Assembly (NCBI RefSeq): GCF_003597395.2
Contig: NC_133790.1
Coordinates: 26,128,430 to 26,192,429 of the forward strand
Length of the DNA stretch: 64,000 nucleotides
Direction of reading: 5' to 3'
Origin: Chelonoidis abingdonii
Taxonomy: Eukaryota > Chordata > Testudines > Testudinidae
The stretch's first letter is position 1; each line of letters begins with the position of its first letter. The notes below the pieces were generated by a model. It saw only the letters and a list, made by a program, of their open reading frames with translations. It was not told the origin of the DNA and did no database searches. A program made the translations under genes and the position numbers. Shown piece after piece: positions 11,650 to 22,664 of this stretch.

Positions 11650-11760
11650 GCTAGCCTGGGAAATGGGAACCCTTGTGCTTTATTTTCTCTGCTACTGACT
11701 TCTTATGCAGCCTGGGCTCAAGTCACTTCACCACTCTCTGCTTTAAGGCACAGCCCTCTA
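11650..11760 (+). mobile_element. MIR-type SINE fragment, sense
   Basis: 'tctctgctactgacttctta', 'cctgggctcaagtcacttca' and 'ccactctctgc' follow the order of the MIR core in sense orientation. It is a short, diverged copy. Confidence 0.55.
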
Positions 11761-12030
11761 TGTGTGGTGGGCGGGGAGGAAGAGGAGCCACACAATCGCA
11801 CAGGTAGCTCAGGAAGGGATGACAACACAATCCTTTAGCTGAGTATCCTGATGCATACAGCAGTGGGCCTGGCCCAGTCTGTGGACTTGCATGTGTATGG
11901 GGGATGGGCTTGTGGTCACGGCCCCACTTCTTCCCTATTCATTTTAGGGCACTGTGTACCCTTGGGGCACACACTGAGAATGGCTTGGCCCTTGATGTGC
12001 CGGGGCTTCCCAACTGGTGGGGGCGGGGGC

Positions 12031-12723
12031 TGTAGCGGGGTGGCCACCTTGCTTCTGCCCAGAGGGGTTAAAACAGCCCTAGAAAGGGCTACAGGTGGGA
12101 AAAAAAGGCTGATTTGGGGGATGCAGCCACAGATGAGGCCATTCCCCAATCAGGCCATGGCTTGTCCTAGCAGAGGGCTGAGGGCCAGCAGCTGAGAGAG
12201 ACTATCTCTCTCTCGCTTTCAAAGAGAGAAGGACCTGGCTGCTTGGGAAGCTGAGGAGGGTACCTAGGGTGGAGCAGGGCTGGGGAAGGGCAGAGAGAGC
12301 TGGGGAGCTCCAGTCTAGCAAAGCCCCAGGCTGCAGGCCACGTTAAGGGCCCACAGGGATACTGGGGCTGCAGAGGGGCAGCCCAGGGATAGGCAGAGGC
12401 AGCTGGTCCAACCCCCTTTGCTGATGATGAGTGGTTAACAGACTGCAGTCTGCCCCAGGGAGCAGGGGCTAAATGGACACTGGCAGTAGCCACTGAGGCT
12501 AGGTGGGGACAGGGGCTTGGGAGTTCCCCTGGGAGGGGAAACCCAGAGTGAGGGAGTACTGCAGTGGGCAGAACCCCTGAGCAAAGGGCACTGTGGTCTG
12601 GGGGGGACCCAGGGCCAGCAGCAGGCGAGTCATCGGACTACAGACGGTGCTCTGGACTGGAAGTGCTAATTCCCAGGATGCCCAGCAGGAGGTGCCACGC
12701 TGGTGAGTCATTGCCCTGCCACA
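12031..12723. mobile_element. Solo LTR (693 bp) of an LTR retrotransposon
   Basis: The element begins TGTAGCGGGG and ends CCCTGCCACA, so it has TG...CA ends and a 10-bp terminal inverted repeat matching at 8 positions. It is flanked by a perfect 5-bp duplication, ggggc (12026-12030 and 12724-12728). The body is GC-rich and matches a turtle LTR type I recognise ('gatgatgagtggttaacaga'). No internal coding region, primer-binding site or second LTR is next to it, so it is a solo LTR left by recombination. Whether the parent was Gypsy-like or retroviral is not decidable here. Confidence 0.85.
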
Positions 12724-12729
12724 GGGGCA

Positions 12730-13600
12730 TATATTTACTGGGAAGACTAAAATAGACCAAGAGGCAGTTTCTAGGCCATTCAATAGTGACCCCCTGTGGA
12801 TGTCTAAGGAGCAGTGTTCATGGTAATGCTCTGGAGGACGTCTCAGCAGAAGGATGGTGGATGTGACAATCCCTGCAATGCACATGCATGTGAATCAGGG
12901 GCATTTTCAACAGGGAGCTCATGGGAATCCTAGCCAGTATGAGGTGGATCCCTTGGGGTACTGGTAGACAGAGACAGTGAAGGGTCTAAACCATAGGGAT
13001 GACCATTGTAGCCTCACAAGCTGGGACTTAGTTGCTGTTCCCTCATTTTAGAAAGAGAGACATGGATCTGTAGAAGCAAGAAGACTATGGGAAATTAACT
13101 TAAACAGCAATGATTGCTCTTCTTGGCGGCTAGAGACCCCTAGTGCCTCCTTGTCGTGCCCCAGAGTTACATGGCACCCGGATGTAGCAACACAGCGTGT
13201 CCTATCATGCGCGAATGCTCTTGTATACCTGACCAGCAGATACACAGCTAGTAGAAGTGATGTCCCCAGAGCGAATCCAAAGCTGTAAGTCCCTCCAGGG
13301 GCTGTGATGGAGTCACTTCAGGGTATTCCTGTTGCTGTTTATAATGGTTACATGGGTTTCCTTTCTTTATAAGGTTGTAATGCAAGACATTGCCATGGGT
13401 ACGGAGGTGGAATCTAACTCCAAAGCATAACATACAGCCTCTTGGACATCAGACCATGAGGTTCATATCAAGCTGTGAAATGGAAGCATCAGGTTCGCAG
13501 CACTGATTTTCTCCCTTGCTCTGCCTTCAGTGGGCTAAAACCAGGGATGTGTTTGGGCCATTATGTGTCAGATTTTCAGACAAGGTCACATTCACAACTG
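12730..13600. other. Unassigned stretch
   Basis: No repeat or exon recognised. Confidence 0.45.
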
Positions 13601-13609
13601 GGGCCAGAT

Positions 13610-13940
13610 TAAGTTCAGCTACCATTTAAGTGCCTGCTTTTCAAACCAGCTCAGCACCCAACATGCATCCAAAGTACTGGGTTCTTTTTGAAAATCTGGC
13701 CCTGTGTTTATTTCTAACTCTGTAGGCTAAGGGTCGGATGGTCAAAAATGTCTACATGGCTTAGGAGTACAGGGGGAGATTTTCAAAAGTTCAGATGGCA
13801 GTGAGGTGCCTAATGCCCATGGAAAGCCAATGGGAGTAGGACACTTAAATGCCCTTTTTTGCATTTGAGGGTCTGCCCTGTACCCTAAGTCACTTAGGTG
13901 CTTTTTAAAATCTCATTCTAAATCCTGACATCTTGATTGA
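13610..13940. repeat. Two palindromic 'CCAGATTTTCAAA' MITE-like repeats
   Basis: The first unit (about 13613-13712) opens 'ggggccagattaag' and closes 'gaaaatctggccctg'. The second (about 13770-13930) opens 'gagattttcaaaag', contains 'aagccaatgggag' and closes 'cacttaggtgctttttaaaa'. Both are imperfect inverted repeats of the family described at 4465-4790. Confidence 0.6.
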
Positions 13941-13944
13941 GCTT

Positions 13945-16900
13945 TTGCTCAGTTCTTACTCGGGTGAAACTGCCATTGACTTCTCTTGAGTAAGACGTAC
14001 ATGGATTTTCTTACACTTAACTTCCTTTTACCTTCCTTTTAAGTGTAGGAGAAATGTAGAATAACTCTTGCAGCAATTTATCTGGTGGACTGAAGTGAAC
14101 AAATGACTGTAGTTAAAGTGCCTGATATTTACCTGAGATACAACCTATTTCCCAAGTCTACCTCCCGATAATGAGATTTCCAAACTTGTCTTGAAATCAA
14201 ACCTGTATGCTTGAAAAACATTTATTTCTCACACTCTCCTAGATGCTGGTATATCATGAAACTGGTCCAGTATGTTTCACATTCTAATATGTACAATCTA
14301 TATTATTAATCACCAGATTGTGTATCAAGACCTCAGATTTCAAGCTAGGATATGAGATACCAGCCTAACCAAACAAGTGAAAGTCTTTTAAGCTACTACA
14401 GGAAATTGCCAACACTCCCAATTTGCAGGGGGGGTTCCTGTGCTCTGGTTAACCAGTTCTTTACTGTATCACGTACCACAAGTGTGACACACAATACTCA
14501 CAAAGTGTTGGTTGTCTGTACCAATAAACATGACTGCCAAAATGGAGCCCAATGAATGATGTGTCAATGGTGTGTGGCCAGGGAGAACAGGTTTCCTGGA
14601 TTCAGACATCAGGGAATGGCACTTTGGTTCAGCCTGTTTAGCTTCTCATATTTTGAAATCTTTATTTGTCATCATGTCCCTGTGTACACTTGCCTTAATT
14701 CTATAGCAATGTCTCTGAATTCTGCAGGACCTTGTTGGAAATTCTGCCACAGCTTCAAATACATTTTTCAAGGGGGGCTGATCTGAAATTAAATCTAAAA
14801 TGAATACTACACTCTGTTATAGATGCTGTTATTGAATCCCATTTATTTTACGCTATGCTAGTGATGTCAGTTTTCAGTATGCTGCAGCATTTTGTACTGA
14901 CAGCATCAAGCTGCTTCCTAGACATTATTTCAGAGGAAGCTAGGGGTGTAGGCAGTTGGTTTGGGAACAATCTGCATTTTTGCCACCTGGGAAAGCATGA
15001 ATGGCAGTTGGGGGATAAGCATATTAGCTTGATGATCAGCAGTCAAATAGTTAACACCTTTAGGTCTCAGATTTAGCAACCCTTATAGAGATGAATGGGG
15101 CAGTCCACACCTCTGAGCGCTGTTGTTTCAGGCTTTCTACAAACTTTGTGCATAGTAATCCCTGGCACTATGTCTCCATACTAGTCCCAACACTGGTGCT
15201 TAGGGTTTCACCATCTCCTCTATTTACACTGGGCTAAGTGCCATTTAAGCACATTGGCGTCATTTAAATGTGTCCCTCTTATGCAGCTGAGCCCAACGTA
15301 CTTTTTATTTTTTAGAAATTGGTGAGTTCTCCTCATTGAACTTTTCAGTGTAACTGAATAATATCCCCAAACTAATCTACCCACATTGTCCATTGCTGTG
15401 TCTATATAGCATCTGTATGGTGATAATTAATACATCAGGAGGCCAAGATCACAAGTCAAATCCGACACCTTATTGCTTTGCACTGGAAAGCAATGAAATA
15501 CTGATTTGGCATTACCATCATCTCCTAAAGGAGGGAGGTCAAATCATTGACTCTAACTGCATATCAAAGGAGAGCAATATTTAATAGCCTCAAAGGAATC
15601 CCAGTGTGATCATTCGAATATTTCAGAAGAGGCCAAATTATTAATATTGGGTCAAATATTCCCCCGTTGCAACATTAGGCACCCCATTGATTTAAATAAG
15701 CTTTCACCAGTATGCGCGGTTTGGGGGAACAAGAAAGGTGTCCCATATCAGGCAGTTAGCTTGGCTGTCTCAGAGCCAAACCCTGTGTTATTGCAGATGG
15801 AAGCCGTCTCTGCTCAAAAAAGAATTTGGATGGAAAGGCTATTTCACAAGCCTTGTTGCGTTAACTGTGACTTGACTTCTGTGAATCCTTTCTCCGTTTC
15901 ATCCGAGAGAGACTTCTGTTATAGCTCTATGAGTGCCTGTTCGTACCCTCATGTGATCTCCATTTCGTCGATTACAAACTCTTTTTCTGGGGAGGACATA
16001 GCCTTCCCCCACCCCCCAACATTTCTGACACCGGCCTTTATTCCAAACGGATTTTTGTCTGTGTGCATGGATGGCAAGAGGACTGTGCCAAAGCATTTGA
16101 GAATGCATAGTTATACTTCCTAGCCCCTTTCGGACATCATTGCCCACCACAAGAACCCGGTGTAATTAGCAGTAGCCTCAGCACTGGCTAATCTCAAAAA
16201 TGGAATGTTGGCGAGTACTACAACTCAGGACGGGTGAGAAATGGCTGTGTTGTGTGTGGGAGTCTGCACATGTGTGCCATGTGGTTGTTGGGTGTCAGGA
16301 CTGGAACATCAGGCAATAGATACACTGCTTGAGCTGTGTGGCGGATCAGAGCTGAAATAGCAGGGAGGACTACAGTCCCACTGAGATACACAGGCAGAGT
16401 GGTGGGATGGGGGTGGACAAAGACTACAACAGCAAGGGCTTTTGCAGGCCTGAAGTGAGGTATGTTATTGACAGATCTCTCTGGAGAAGTTCTCATGTTA
16501 CTATATTTGCCTCTCCTGTTTGACTGTAGCCAGCGCTACCTTTCTTTTACACAACTATTCATGATTGATTGATTTATCAACACCCCTCCCTTCCATCCCT
16601 AAACAGTTTGCTCAACCCAACAAATTCAGTGGGGCTGCTTGAGCTTTGGTGCAGAAGTTGGTCCTCTGCTAATATTTATGTGTGTGGTGGGGGGTACTAC
16701 TAAGATCTCTCTAAATCCTGTGGTCCCACTGCCGAATCTTTTTTTGGCAACTTCTCTTCCAAAAGACAACTTAGGTTTCATATCTATGCTGGTAAACTCT
16801 GGCTAAGCATCATTTAAGTGCCTGACGTAATCTAAGTGTGTCCTTATTATGCAAAAATTATGTTAATTCCATCCCAATTAAGCAGCTGTTAAATTCATTA

Positions 16901-17210
16901 GGCTAAAGCAGTTCTCTGGGAAAAGTCACAAAAATTCACAATCTTGATTCTTTCGGAGTTGGCTGTACCATTAATGGTATCTGTTTTTAGATGGCTTTCT
17001 CTTCATTGTCTGATAAACGGGCTTCATCCATTGATTGTGACCATGGGGATTTGGGCTGGACTGTGTAGTTTTACTTCCTTTATTATTATGTATTTTATTT
17101 TATTGATACAGCTGCTGAAGTGTTCAGTGACTTTTTATTCAGGCTGCTGAGCACTAAGTCACCAGAGGAGTTTTGGACAATGAGGTTAATTAGCTGTTTG
17201 GAACGACTTA
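13945..17210. other. Longest unassigned stretch, AT-rich and repeat-poor
   Basis: About 3.2 kb with no confident transposon. A short palindromic repeat remnant ('gcaccccattgatttaaata') lies near 15670-15710. A 158-codon plus-strand frame at 15647-16123 runs through this remnant and has no recognisable domain, so it is not called as a gene. The stretch could hold conserved non-coding DNA that only a comparison would show. Confidence 0.45.
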
Positions 17211-17214
17211 GCTC

Positions 17215-17400
17215 AGGGATATGGTGAATTCTCTCACCTGAAGTCACCTTCAAATCAAGAATGGATTGGTCTTTCTAAGAGAAATGCTCTAGCTCAATCA
17301 CAGGGTCTTGAGTCTGGTGCAGGAATTATTGGGTCAAATTCCACAGCCTGTATGATGCAAGGAGCTCAGACTAGGTGATCTGGTGCCTTCAAAGCTTAAA
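17215..17400 (+). mobile_element. CR1 LINE 3' end, sense
   Basis: The order 'cttcaaatcaagaatggatt', 'aattattgggtcaaattcca', 'ggagctcagactaggtgat' and 'ctggtgccttcaaagc' follows the CR1 3' tail. It is truncated at the 5' side, as most CR1 copies are, and too diverged to show the terminal short repeats. Confidence 0.8.
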
Positions 17401-17404
17401 AAGT

Positions 17405-19180
17405 TAGGAAGCTTTCTCAAGTGGCCCCGCTGTCTTCAAAGGCATTATTCATGTGAGTAAGTGCTCACTTGGATAAGTGTTGCACAGCCTAGCCCAAATA
17501 AAGTGTGTATGCGTGTATATATATGTATAGATAGATTATGTTAATTATGTCCTGATTAAGCAGCTGTCATAAATTATTGGTTTTACAATCTAATTTTATG
17601 ACACACTAAGGCCTGGATTCAATTAGTTCCACACAGGCACAGATGACTGGCTTGGGAAGAGCAACTTGGCCAAACCATGGCTGGGAAGCCTAAGTAAAGG
17701 GCGGATGAGGATTATGATAATATTATTGGGTTAATTAGGTATATTATGTGCACCTTTTCCTGGTACTACTTTCCTTGTTTTGTTCAAAACAGGGCAGTAT
17801 TTATTTGAGCATTTCTGTAGAGGAAATGAACAAGAGAGAGATGAAGAATGAAACAGAGAGGCCTTGACATGTTTAACTTGTTACTGTTTTCATGATGTCA
17901 TGATTGAAAAGGAAACAGGGGAACCCTCAGAAACCAAAGCACTTTTGGCTGCCTCTCTGTTAGGATCACCCGGGTGAATTATTTTTCTTTCTCCAGTCAG
18001 GATTATGGCAGATCAAAGAAGAGCAACACTTTGGTTAACCTGACATGGGAGCTTCACCCCACCCCCTGAGAGACAGAGGGGGGAAAAAGAAATCCAGGCC
18101 CAGGCTCCATAACAACCACGAGCTAGACTGGATTATGAGCCATGAGAGCCAGGAAGAATGCTTGGAAAGATATATTGCTGCCATACTGGAAGAGATACTG
18201 TATCCCAAGCCAGAGTGGTTTCCTGCTATTACAGTGGCCGCTCAATAACAGCAAAGCAGGCAGACCGGACAGAGGCCTGTGGTTTTAGGCCTGCAGCAAA
18301 AGATTTGGGGTGGGTGGGTGATATATCCTCATGCCTTTTTCAGTTAGTGTCTATTGGAGATGTAGGTAATTCCCTCCTCTGTTTAAATTGATCTGGTTTC
18401 CTGGCTCGTTTTATAACTACGGAAACAGAGAGATTTGACACAGCAGGTCACCATTTTGCCTGGATTTGACAGCATCACACAGCGCTGCTTTGTGACAATG
18501 AAAAATGACACTGTGTGGAGTGGCTGTCTCTGCCTGTTGAGTTGCAATATCACAAAGAGGGGTTCTGTTCTGGGCTAGTGGATCCAGAAGAAAATAAACC
18601 CTTACTAGGTGCTTGGATGGGGCTCAGGAAAGTGGGATTTGGCATCTCTAATTCCCATCCCTGGCAAAGCTCACAGGTCTCATAATCAGTTTGATTAGTA
18701 CTATAAATGTTTGACTGCTGCTGAACATTCTGGGCCTGTTCAGCTACTGTACACTTTTTTAATGGCCCACTGCCAGCTTTGGTAGATAAAGTCAACCCCC
18801 TTGGCCTCAGCAACAGGAAATAGGATGCTGCCCCTTTAAACGGACTGTAAGGAGTATGGAATTACGGCTAACTTGGTTTGGAGCGTTTGTGTAAGGCTTT
18901 CAGGAAGAGATAAACCATTAATCATGCACAATTACTCTGACCTTGCATGAACTAAAGCCTCTCTGAACACATAAGATTACTGTCTCTGTGGACCTTGAGA
19001 TCTTGACACGATCAGCTTAGTACTAGGGCATTGGAAATGGCTGCACAAAATGGCTGGGTGTCTGGCCACCTTTCAGTCCAAAATAAATGTCTGTCTGTCT
19101 TTCCAGGTCATTCATAGTCTGAACTAAGCAAAAATTATTTAACTCAGGCCTGGACTAGAGCTGTAGAATGGGAGTGGGAA
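17405..19180. other. Unassigned stretch
   Basis: No transposon is recognised. Around 17500-17540 there is a short TA/TG-rich patch. The 18000-18300 segment is repeat-free and could be unique conserved sequence, but nothing specific supports this. Confidence 0.4.
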
Positions 19181-19265
19181 ATCTGAGTCGTAGGACTGGA
19201 AGGGACCTCAAGAGGTCGTCTAGCCCAGCCCCTGCACTCGTGACAGGACTAAGTATTGTCTAGAT
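19181..19265 (-). mobile_element. CR1 LINE 3' end, antisense, interrupted by hAT
   Basis: 'aggactggaagggacctcaa', 'gaggtcgtctagcccagccc' and 'gacaggactaagtattgtct' are the reverse-strand words of a CR1 tail. The hAT at 19266 entered at 'gtctagat'. The continuation beyond 19482 is not clearly CR1. Confidence 0.8.
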
Positions 19266-19474
19266 CAGGGGTTCTCAAACTGGGGTCGGGATCCGTCAGG
19301 GGATCACAAGGTTATTACATGGGAGTTGCAAGCTGTCAGCCTCCACCCCAAATCCCGCTTTGCCTATAATAGTGTTACATATGTAAAAAAATGTTTTTAA
19401 TTTATAAGGGGGGGTCACACACAGAGGCTTGCTGTGTGAAAGGGGTCGCCAATACAAAAGTTTGAGAACCACTG
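19266..19474. mobile_element. Non-autonomous hAT element (209 bp)
   Basis: The ends are 'caggggttctcaaact' and 'agtttgagaaccactg'. The target duplication is gtctagat (19258-19265) and atctagat (19475-19482), 7 of 8. The body contains 'cagaggcttgctgtgtgaaa' and is the reverse complement of the element at 3682-3884, with similar length. No coding capacity. Confidence 0.9.
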
Positions 19475-19557
19475 ATCTAGATGACAAGGGGAAGGGTGGT
19501 TTGGGAAGATAAATGTTTATCTCCAGAGGTGGAGTCTGTCTTCCTTGTCTTCTACAG

Positions 19558-19890
19558 CAGTGGTTCCCAAACCTGTTCTGCCGCTTGTGCAGGGAAAGCG
19601 CCTGGCAGGCCAGACCGGTTTGTTTACCTACCGTGTCCACAGGTTTGGCTGATCGCAGCTCCTAGTGGCTGCGGTTTGCCGCTCCAGGCCAATGGGAGCT
19701 GCTGGAAGTGACGGCCAGTACATCCCTCAGTGCGCGCTGCTTCCAGCAGCTTCCATTGGCCTGGAGCAGCAAATGGTGGCCATTGGGAGCTGCAATCGGC
19801 TGAACCTGCAGACGCGGCAGGTAAAAAAACTGTCCCAGCCCACCAGGGGCTTTCCCCGCACAAGCGGCGGAACAAGTTTGGGAACCTCTA
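19558..19890. mobile_element. Fold-back hAT-type MITE, 333 bp near-perfect palindrome
   Basis: The left end 'cagtggttcccaaacc' and right end 'agtttgggaacctcta' are inverted repeats. The inversion continues inward for about 150 bp per arm: 'gctccaggccaatgggagct' on the left faces 'cattggcctggagcagc' on the right, leaving a loop of about 30 bp near 19710-19738. The termini are hAT-like, but the flanks ttctacag and ttcctaga do not match well, so the target duplication is lost or the end is off by a few bases. As single strand or RNA it would form a long hairpin. Confidence 0.8.
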
Positions 19891-19894
19891 TTCC

Positions 19895-19965
19895 TAGAGG
19901 GACCATCTTTTTGTTCTGTATTTGTACAGTGCCTAGCACAATGGAGTCTTCTACTCAGGTACTTT
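19895..19965 (+). mobile_element. L2/MIR-type 3' tail, sense
   Basis: 'gtatttgtacagtgcctagc' followed by 'acaatggagtc' is the conserved 3' tail shared by L2 LINEs and MIR SINEs. It lies directly beyond the fold-back element, which probably landed in it. Confidence 0.7.
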
Positions 19966-20238
19966 ACTAGCACCTCCCCCCATTCCATACATACCTCCAT
20001 AACGCCACACAAACTCTAAGAGCCCCTTGGGTATACGGACACCCCTCTGTTTTCACTAGCATTAGCGTGACGGCGTCAGGGAATGGGAGGAGGGATATGC
20101 TCAGTTTGTAGGTGATGATTTATAGTGAGAGTACGTTTCTAAATAGTGCATCAGAGATGCATGCTACAGGGCCACTGGACTCCATTTAGTATGTCATATT
20201 CTTGCCCACTGCATCTATGTCCATTTAATAGCTCATGC

Positions 20239-20395
20239 AGAGCCAGTTCTGCGCTTTCTTATACCTTCTTCAGTTATTTGCACCAGTGCAAATTGGCTGT
20301 AAGACTCCACTGTTTTGGCTTGGTAATGGTTTGCACCAGCTTTGCACTGGTGTACACAACTGCGAAAAGAGAAGAGCAATAGTGAGTCTGGAACC
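20239..20395. repeat. Palindromic MITE-like repeat
   Basis: 'gccagttctgcgctttctta' with 'tttgcaccagtgcaaattgg' faces 'gtttgcaccagctttgcact' and 'ctgcgaaaagagaagagcaa'. The arms are imperfect reverse complements around 'actccactgttttggcttgg'. Confidence 0.6.
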
Positions 20396-20405
20396 TAGTG
20401 AGCAC

Positions 20406-20768
20406 TGTGACAGAGTGCTATCCCTGGCACCCTGATCCCTTGCATTGCTGCAGTCTGGTGCAGGCCCAGCTGAGGGCAGTTATACACTTTCTGGTGGGGG
20501 ACTGAGCACCTGGGTGATAATCGCAGGGCTAACAAGGTAATGGGGAGAATATAAGGGGAGGAAACAGGCAGCAAGAGGCAGACCATGAGGGGTTCAGGAG
20601 GAGCTCAGAGGGTGAGCCTGGGCTGGGGAGTGAGAGCTGCAGGGAAGTCTAGCCTTGCTGTAAGCCTGTGTTACAAGTATTATTGCGTAAGAGGGAAATA
20701 AATGCACACCTTGGTGAAAGATAAACCGTTTGAACTGGTCAGGCAGTGAAGTTCGTGGGTAGTGATGA
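20406..20768 (+). mobile_element. LTR-like element (about 363 bp), right end uncertain
   Basis: It starts TGTGACAGAG, has a TATA-like 'atataagg' at about 20549 and a poly-A signal AATAAA at 20697-20702, spaced as in an LTR. Exact 5-bp repeats agcac flank it (20401-20405 and 20769-20773). The weak point is the right end, 'tagtgatga', which does not finish in the usual CA. It may have mutated, or the boundary may be wrong. Confidence 0.5.
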
Positions 20769-20839
20769 AGCACCCAAGTGACAAAGGCCTTAGCTTGTAC
20801 TGGTATAAATATTTTGGTTAGGGGTGTGGTTTGTTAAAA

Positions 20840-21035
20840 ATGAAATATAACCCTTAATGCAGACACTGTTACACCAGTATAAAGGTATCTTATACCATAC
20901 GGGAATAGCTATACCAGTATAATCATCTTTATACCTGTATAACTGGATCCACACTAGGGGAATTGTACTGCTTTAACTTACACCAGTATAATTAAACCAG
21001 TACAATTTTTGTGTGTAGATGAGTCATTAGGAGCA
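20840..21035. repeat. Palindromic 'ACACCAGTATAA' MITE-like repeat
   Basis: 'acactgttacaccagtataa' and 'ataccagtataatcatc' on one side mirror 'ttatacctgtataactgg' and 'taattaaaccagtacaattt' on the other, ending in 'gtgtgtagatgagtca'. An internally repetitive inverted repeat. Confidence 0.65.
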
Positions 21036-21039
21036 AAAG

Positions 21040-21275
21040 CCCTGTGGATCTCCTTAGTCTCACTTCACTAGGAGTTATTCTATAGGTTAGGTGCTTTTGA
21101 AAATCTCACTAGGTGCCCATCTGCCTCTGTAGGTGCCAAAATACCTTTCAAAATCTGGCCCTTAGGCACTTTTGAAAATTCTACCCACAGTGTTTAAGGA
21201 CTTGGTTCTGCACCATTGACCTCTATGGGAGTTTTGCCACTTGCGTCAATGGTGCAAGATCTAACCCTAAGACAC
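21040..21275. repeat. Palindromic 'AAAATCTGGCCC' repeats
   Basis: 'gtgcttttgaaaatctcact', 'gtaggtgccaaaataccttt' and 'aaaatctggcccttagg' are members of the family at 4465-4790. A second unit at about 21190-21270 has 'gcaccattgacctctatgg' facing 'gcgtcaatggtgc'. Confidence 0.6.
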
Positions 21276-21884
21276 TAGTGCAGAGTCGACTTGTTAGCTA
21301 TCTTTATTCAGTCATATCTTGCAAGCACTCATCTCTAGGGGTCACTCTAGCAAGACACATTTCTTATAAAGAAAACTAATGCTGAATACACCTGTGCTAA
21401 CCTTTCCAATATTGTTATGCATAATCACTTGTGCTTGAAACCAAAGGTTTCCTGAATGTCTTTCAGAATTTGCTGATTTGGTCTGACATGAAATGCTGTC
21501 TCTCCTCTTGCTTTTCATTACAAATGTGACAAAATTCTTTGAAAAGTTGTGATATGTCCTGAATTTTTAAAAAGGTGCAAATATTTTTCAGATACATTTT
21601 TGTAGCATTCCCCTGATGAAATGGTAGGTGCTGCAGAAAAAAGTAATAATTTACATTTTTCTGGAGACTGGATTTTAAAAAGTGCTGTTTCTCTCCTCTT
21701 CTGCACTGCATGCGGGCTGGACCTACTTGCCCTCCCCTCTAGGCAGCACTCCTCTCTCTCTTTTTCTCTCTCTCCCTCTTATACTGTTTGCCTTTCTTCT
21801 GTGTTCCAGTCTCACTCTTTCCCTTGAACTTTTCCATTCCAGTCCTCCGTACTCAACCTTTCCCAGATGAATAATGGACACAGA

Positions 21885-22660
21885 AAGACTTCCATATTAA
21901 GAGAGACCAAAAAGATGGGTATTGTTTAATCTGGAGAGGAGATGAATGAGAAGGGACATAAGGGTATACAACCTCATAAAGGATATGGAGAGGTTAGGTA
22001 GGGTGAGGCGTTCCCGTTCTCCTAAGAAGAACTGGAAGACACTTCATGACTGAAAGACAGTACATTTTAAACTAATAAAAAGAAATACTTTTTTCACATA
22101 AAGCACAATTAGTCTGTCGAATTCATTGCCACAAGATGATTAGGAGGACTCAAAAAATACTAGACAATTATATGTGTAACAACTATATCCAGGGTTATAA
22201 AAGCAAGGCTCCAGCTTTTTTGCTGCCCCAAGCGGCAAAGCCAAAAAAAAAAAAAAAGATAAAGCCGCGATTGGCGGCACTTCGGTGGCAGCTCATTCTT
22301 CGGAGGTAATTTGGCAGTGGGTCCTTCCCTCAGAGAGGGAGTGAGGGACCTGCCGCCGAATTGCTGCCAAAGATCCGGACCCTTTCCACTGGCCGCCCCA
22401 AGCACCTGCTTCCTTTGCTGTTGCCTGGAGCCGGCCCTGTATAAAAGTAAGGATTCTCTTTAAAATGCAAGATATTTTGGAAGGGATGTAAACCCTAATG
22501 CTTTGAACTGATGGAAATTAAGATGAAACCTCTGCTAGGGGAAAGTTATCCCTTAACTGTATACTGCAGCACCATCTTCTCAAGCATCTGCCACTGGTCA
22601 TTGTTGGTAACAGGATACTGAACAAGGTGGACCGCTGGTCTCATTCATTGTGGTGATAGC
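21885..22660 (+). mobile_element. CR1 LINE (RT end and 3' UTR), split by a hAT-like element
   Basis: The first part (21885-22203) carries decayed 3' coding sequence: 'ggtattgtttaatctggaga', 'aagaaatacttttttcacat' and 'gtctgtcgaattcattgcca'. The second part (22440-22660) continues into the CR1 3' UTR with 'catctgccactggtcattgt' and 'aacaggatactgaacaaggt'. Removing the 236-bp GC-rich insertion joins them. Frameshifts and stops make it a relic. Confidence 0.8.
22204..22439. mobile_element. GC-rich hAT-like non-autonomous element (236 bp)
   Basis: The right end reads 'cctggagccggccctg' and the left end 'caaggctccagc', so they are inverted repeats apart from a short gap at the left. A perfect 8-bp duplication tataaaag flanks it (22196-22203 and 22440-22447). 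The body is unusually GC- and CpG-rich ('gccgcgattggcggcac') and carries a 15-A run at about 22243-22257. The direct repeat can be extended to 13 bp with one mismatch, so a retroposed origin with a longer duplication is an alternative reading. Confidence 0.75.
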
Positions 22661-22664
22661 TATG

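Noticed and set aside
15647..16123. 158-codon plus-strand open frame
   Set aside because: No known domain, and its first part lies in a palindromic repeat remnant. No conserved splice sites seen.
19550..19898. 8-bp target duplication for the fold-back element (ttctacag / ttcctaga)
   Set aside because: Only about half the positions agree without a gap, so it is not used as evidence.
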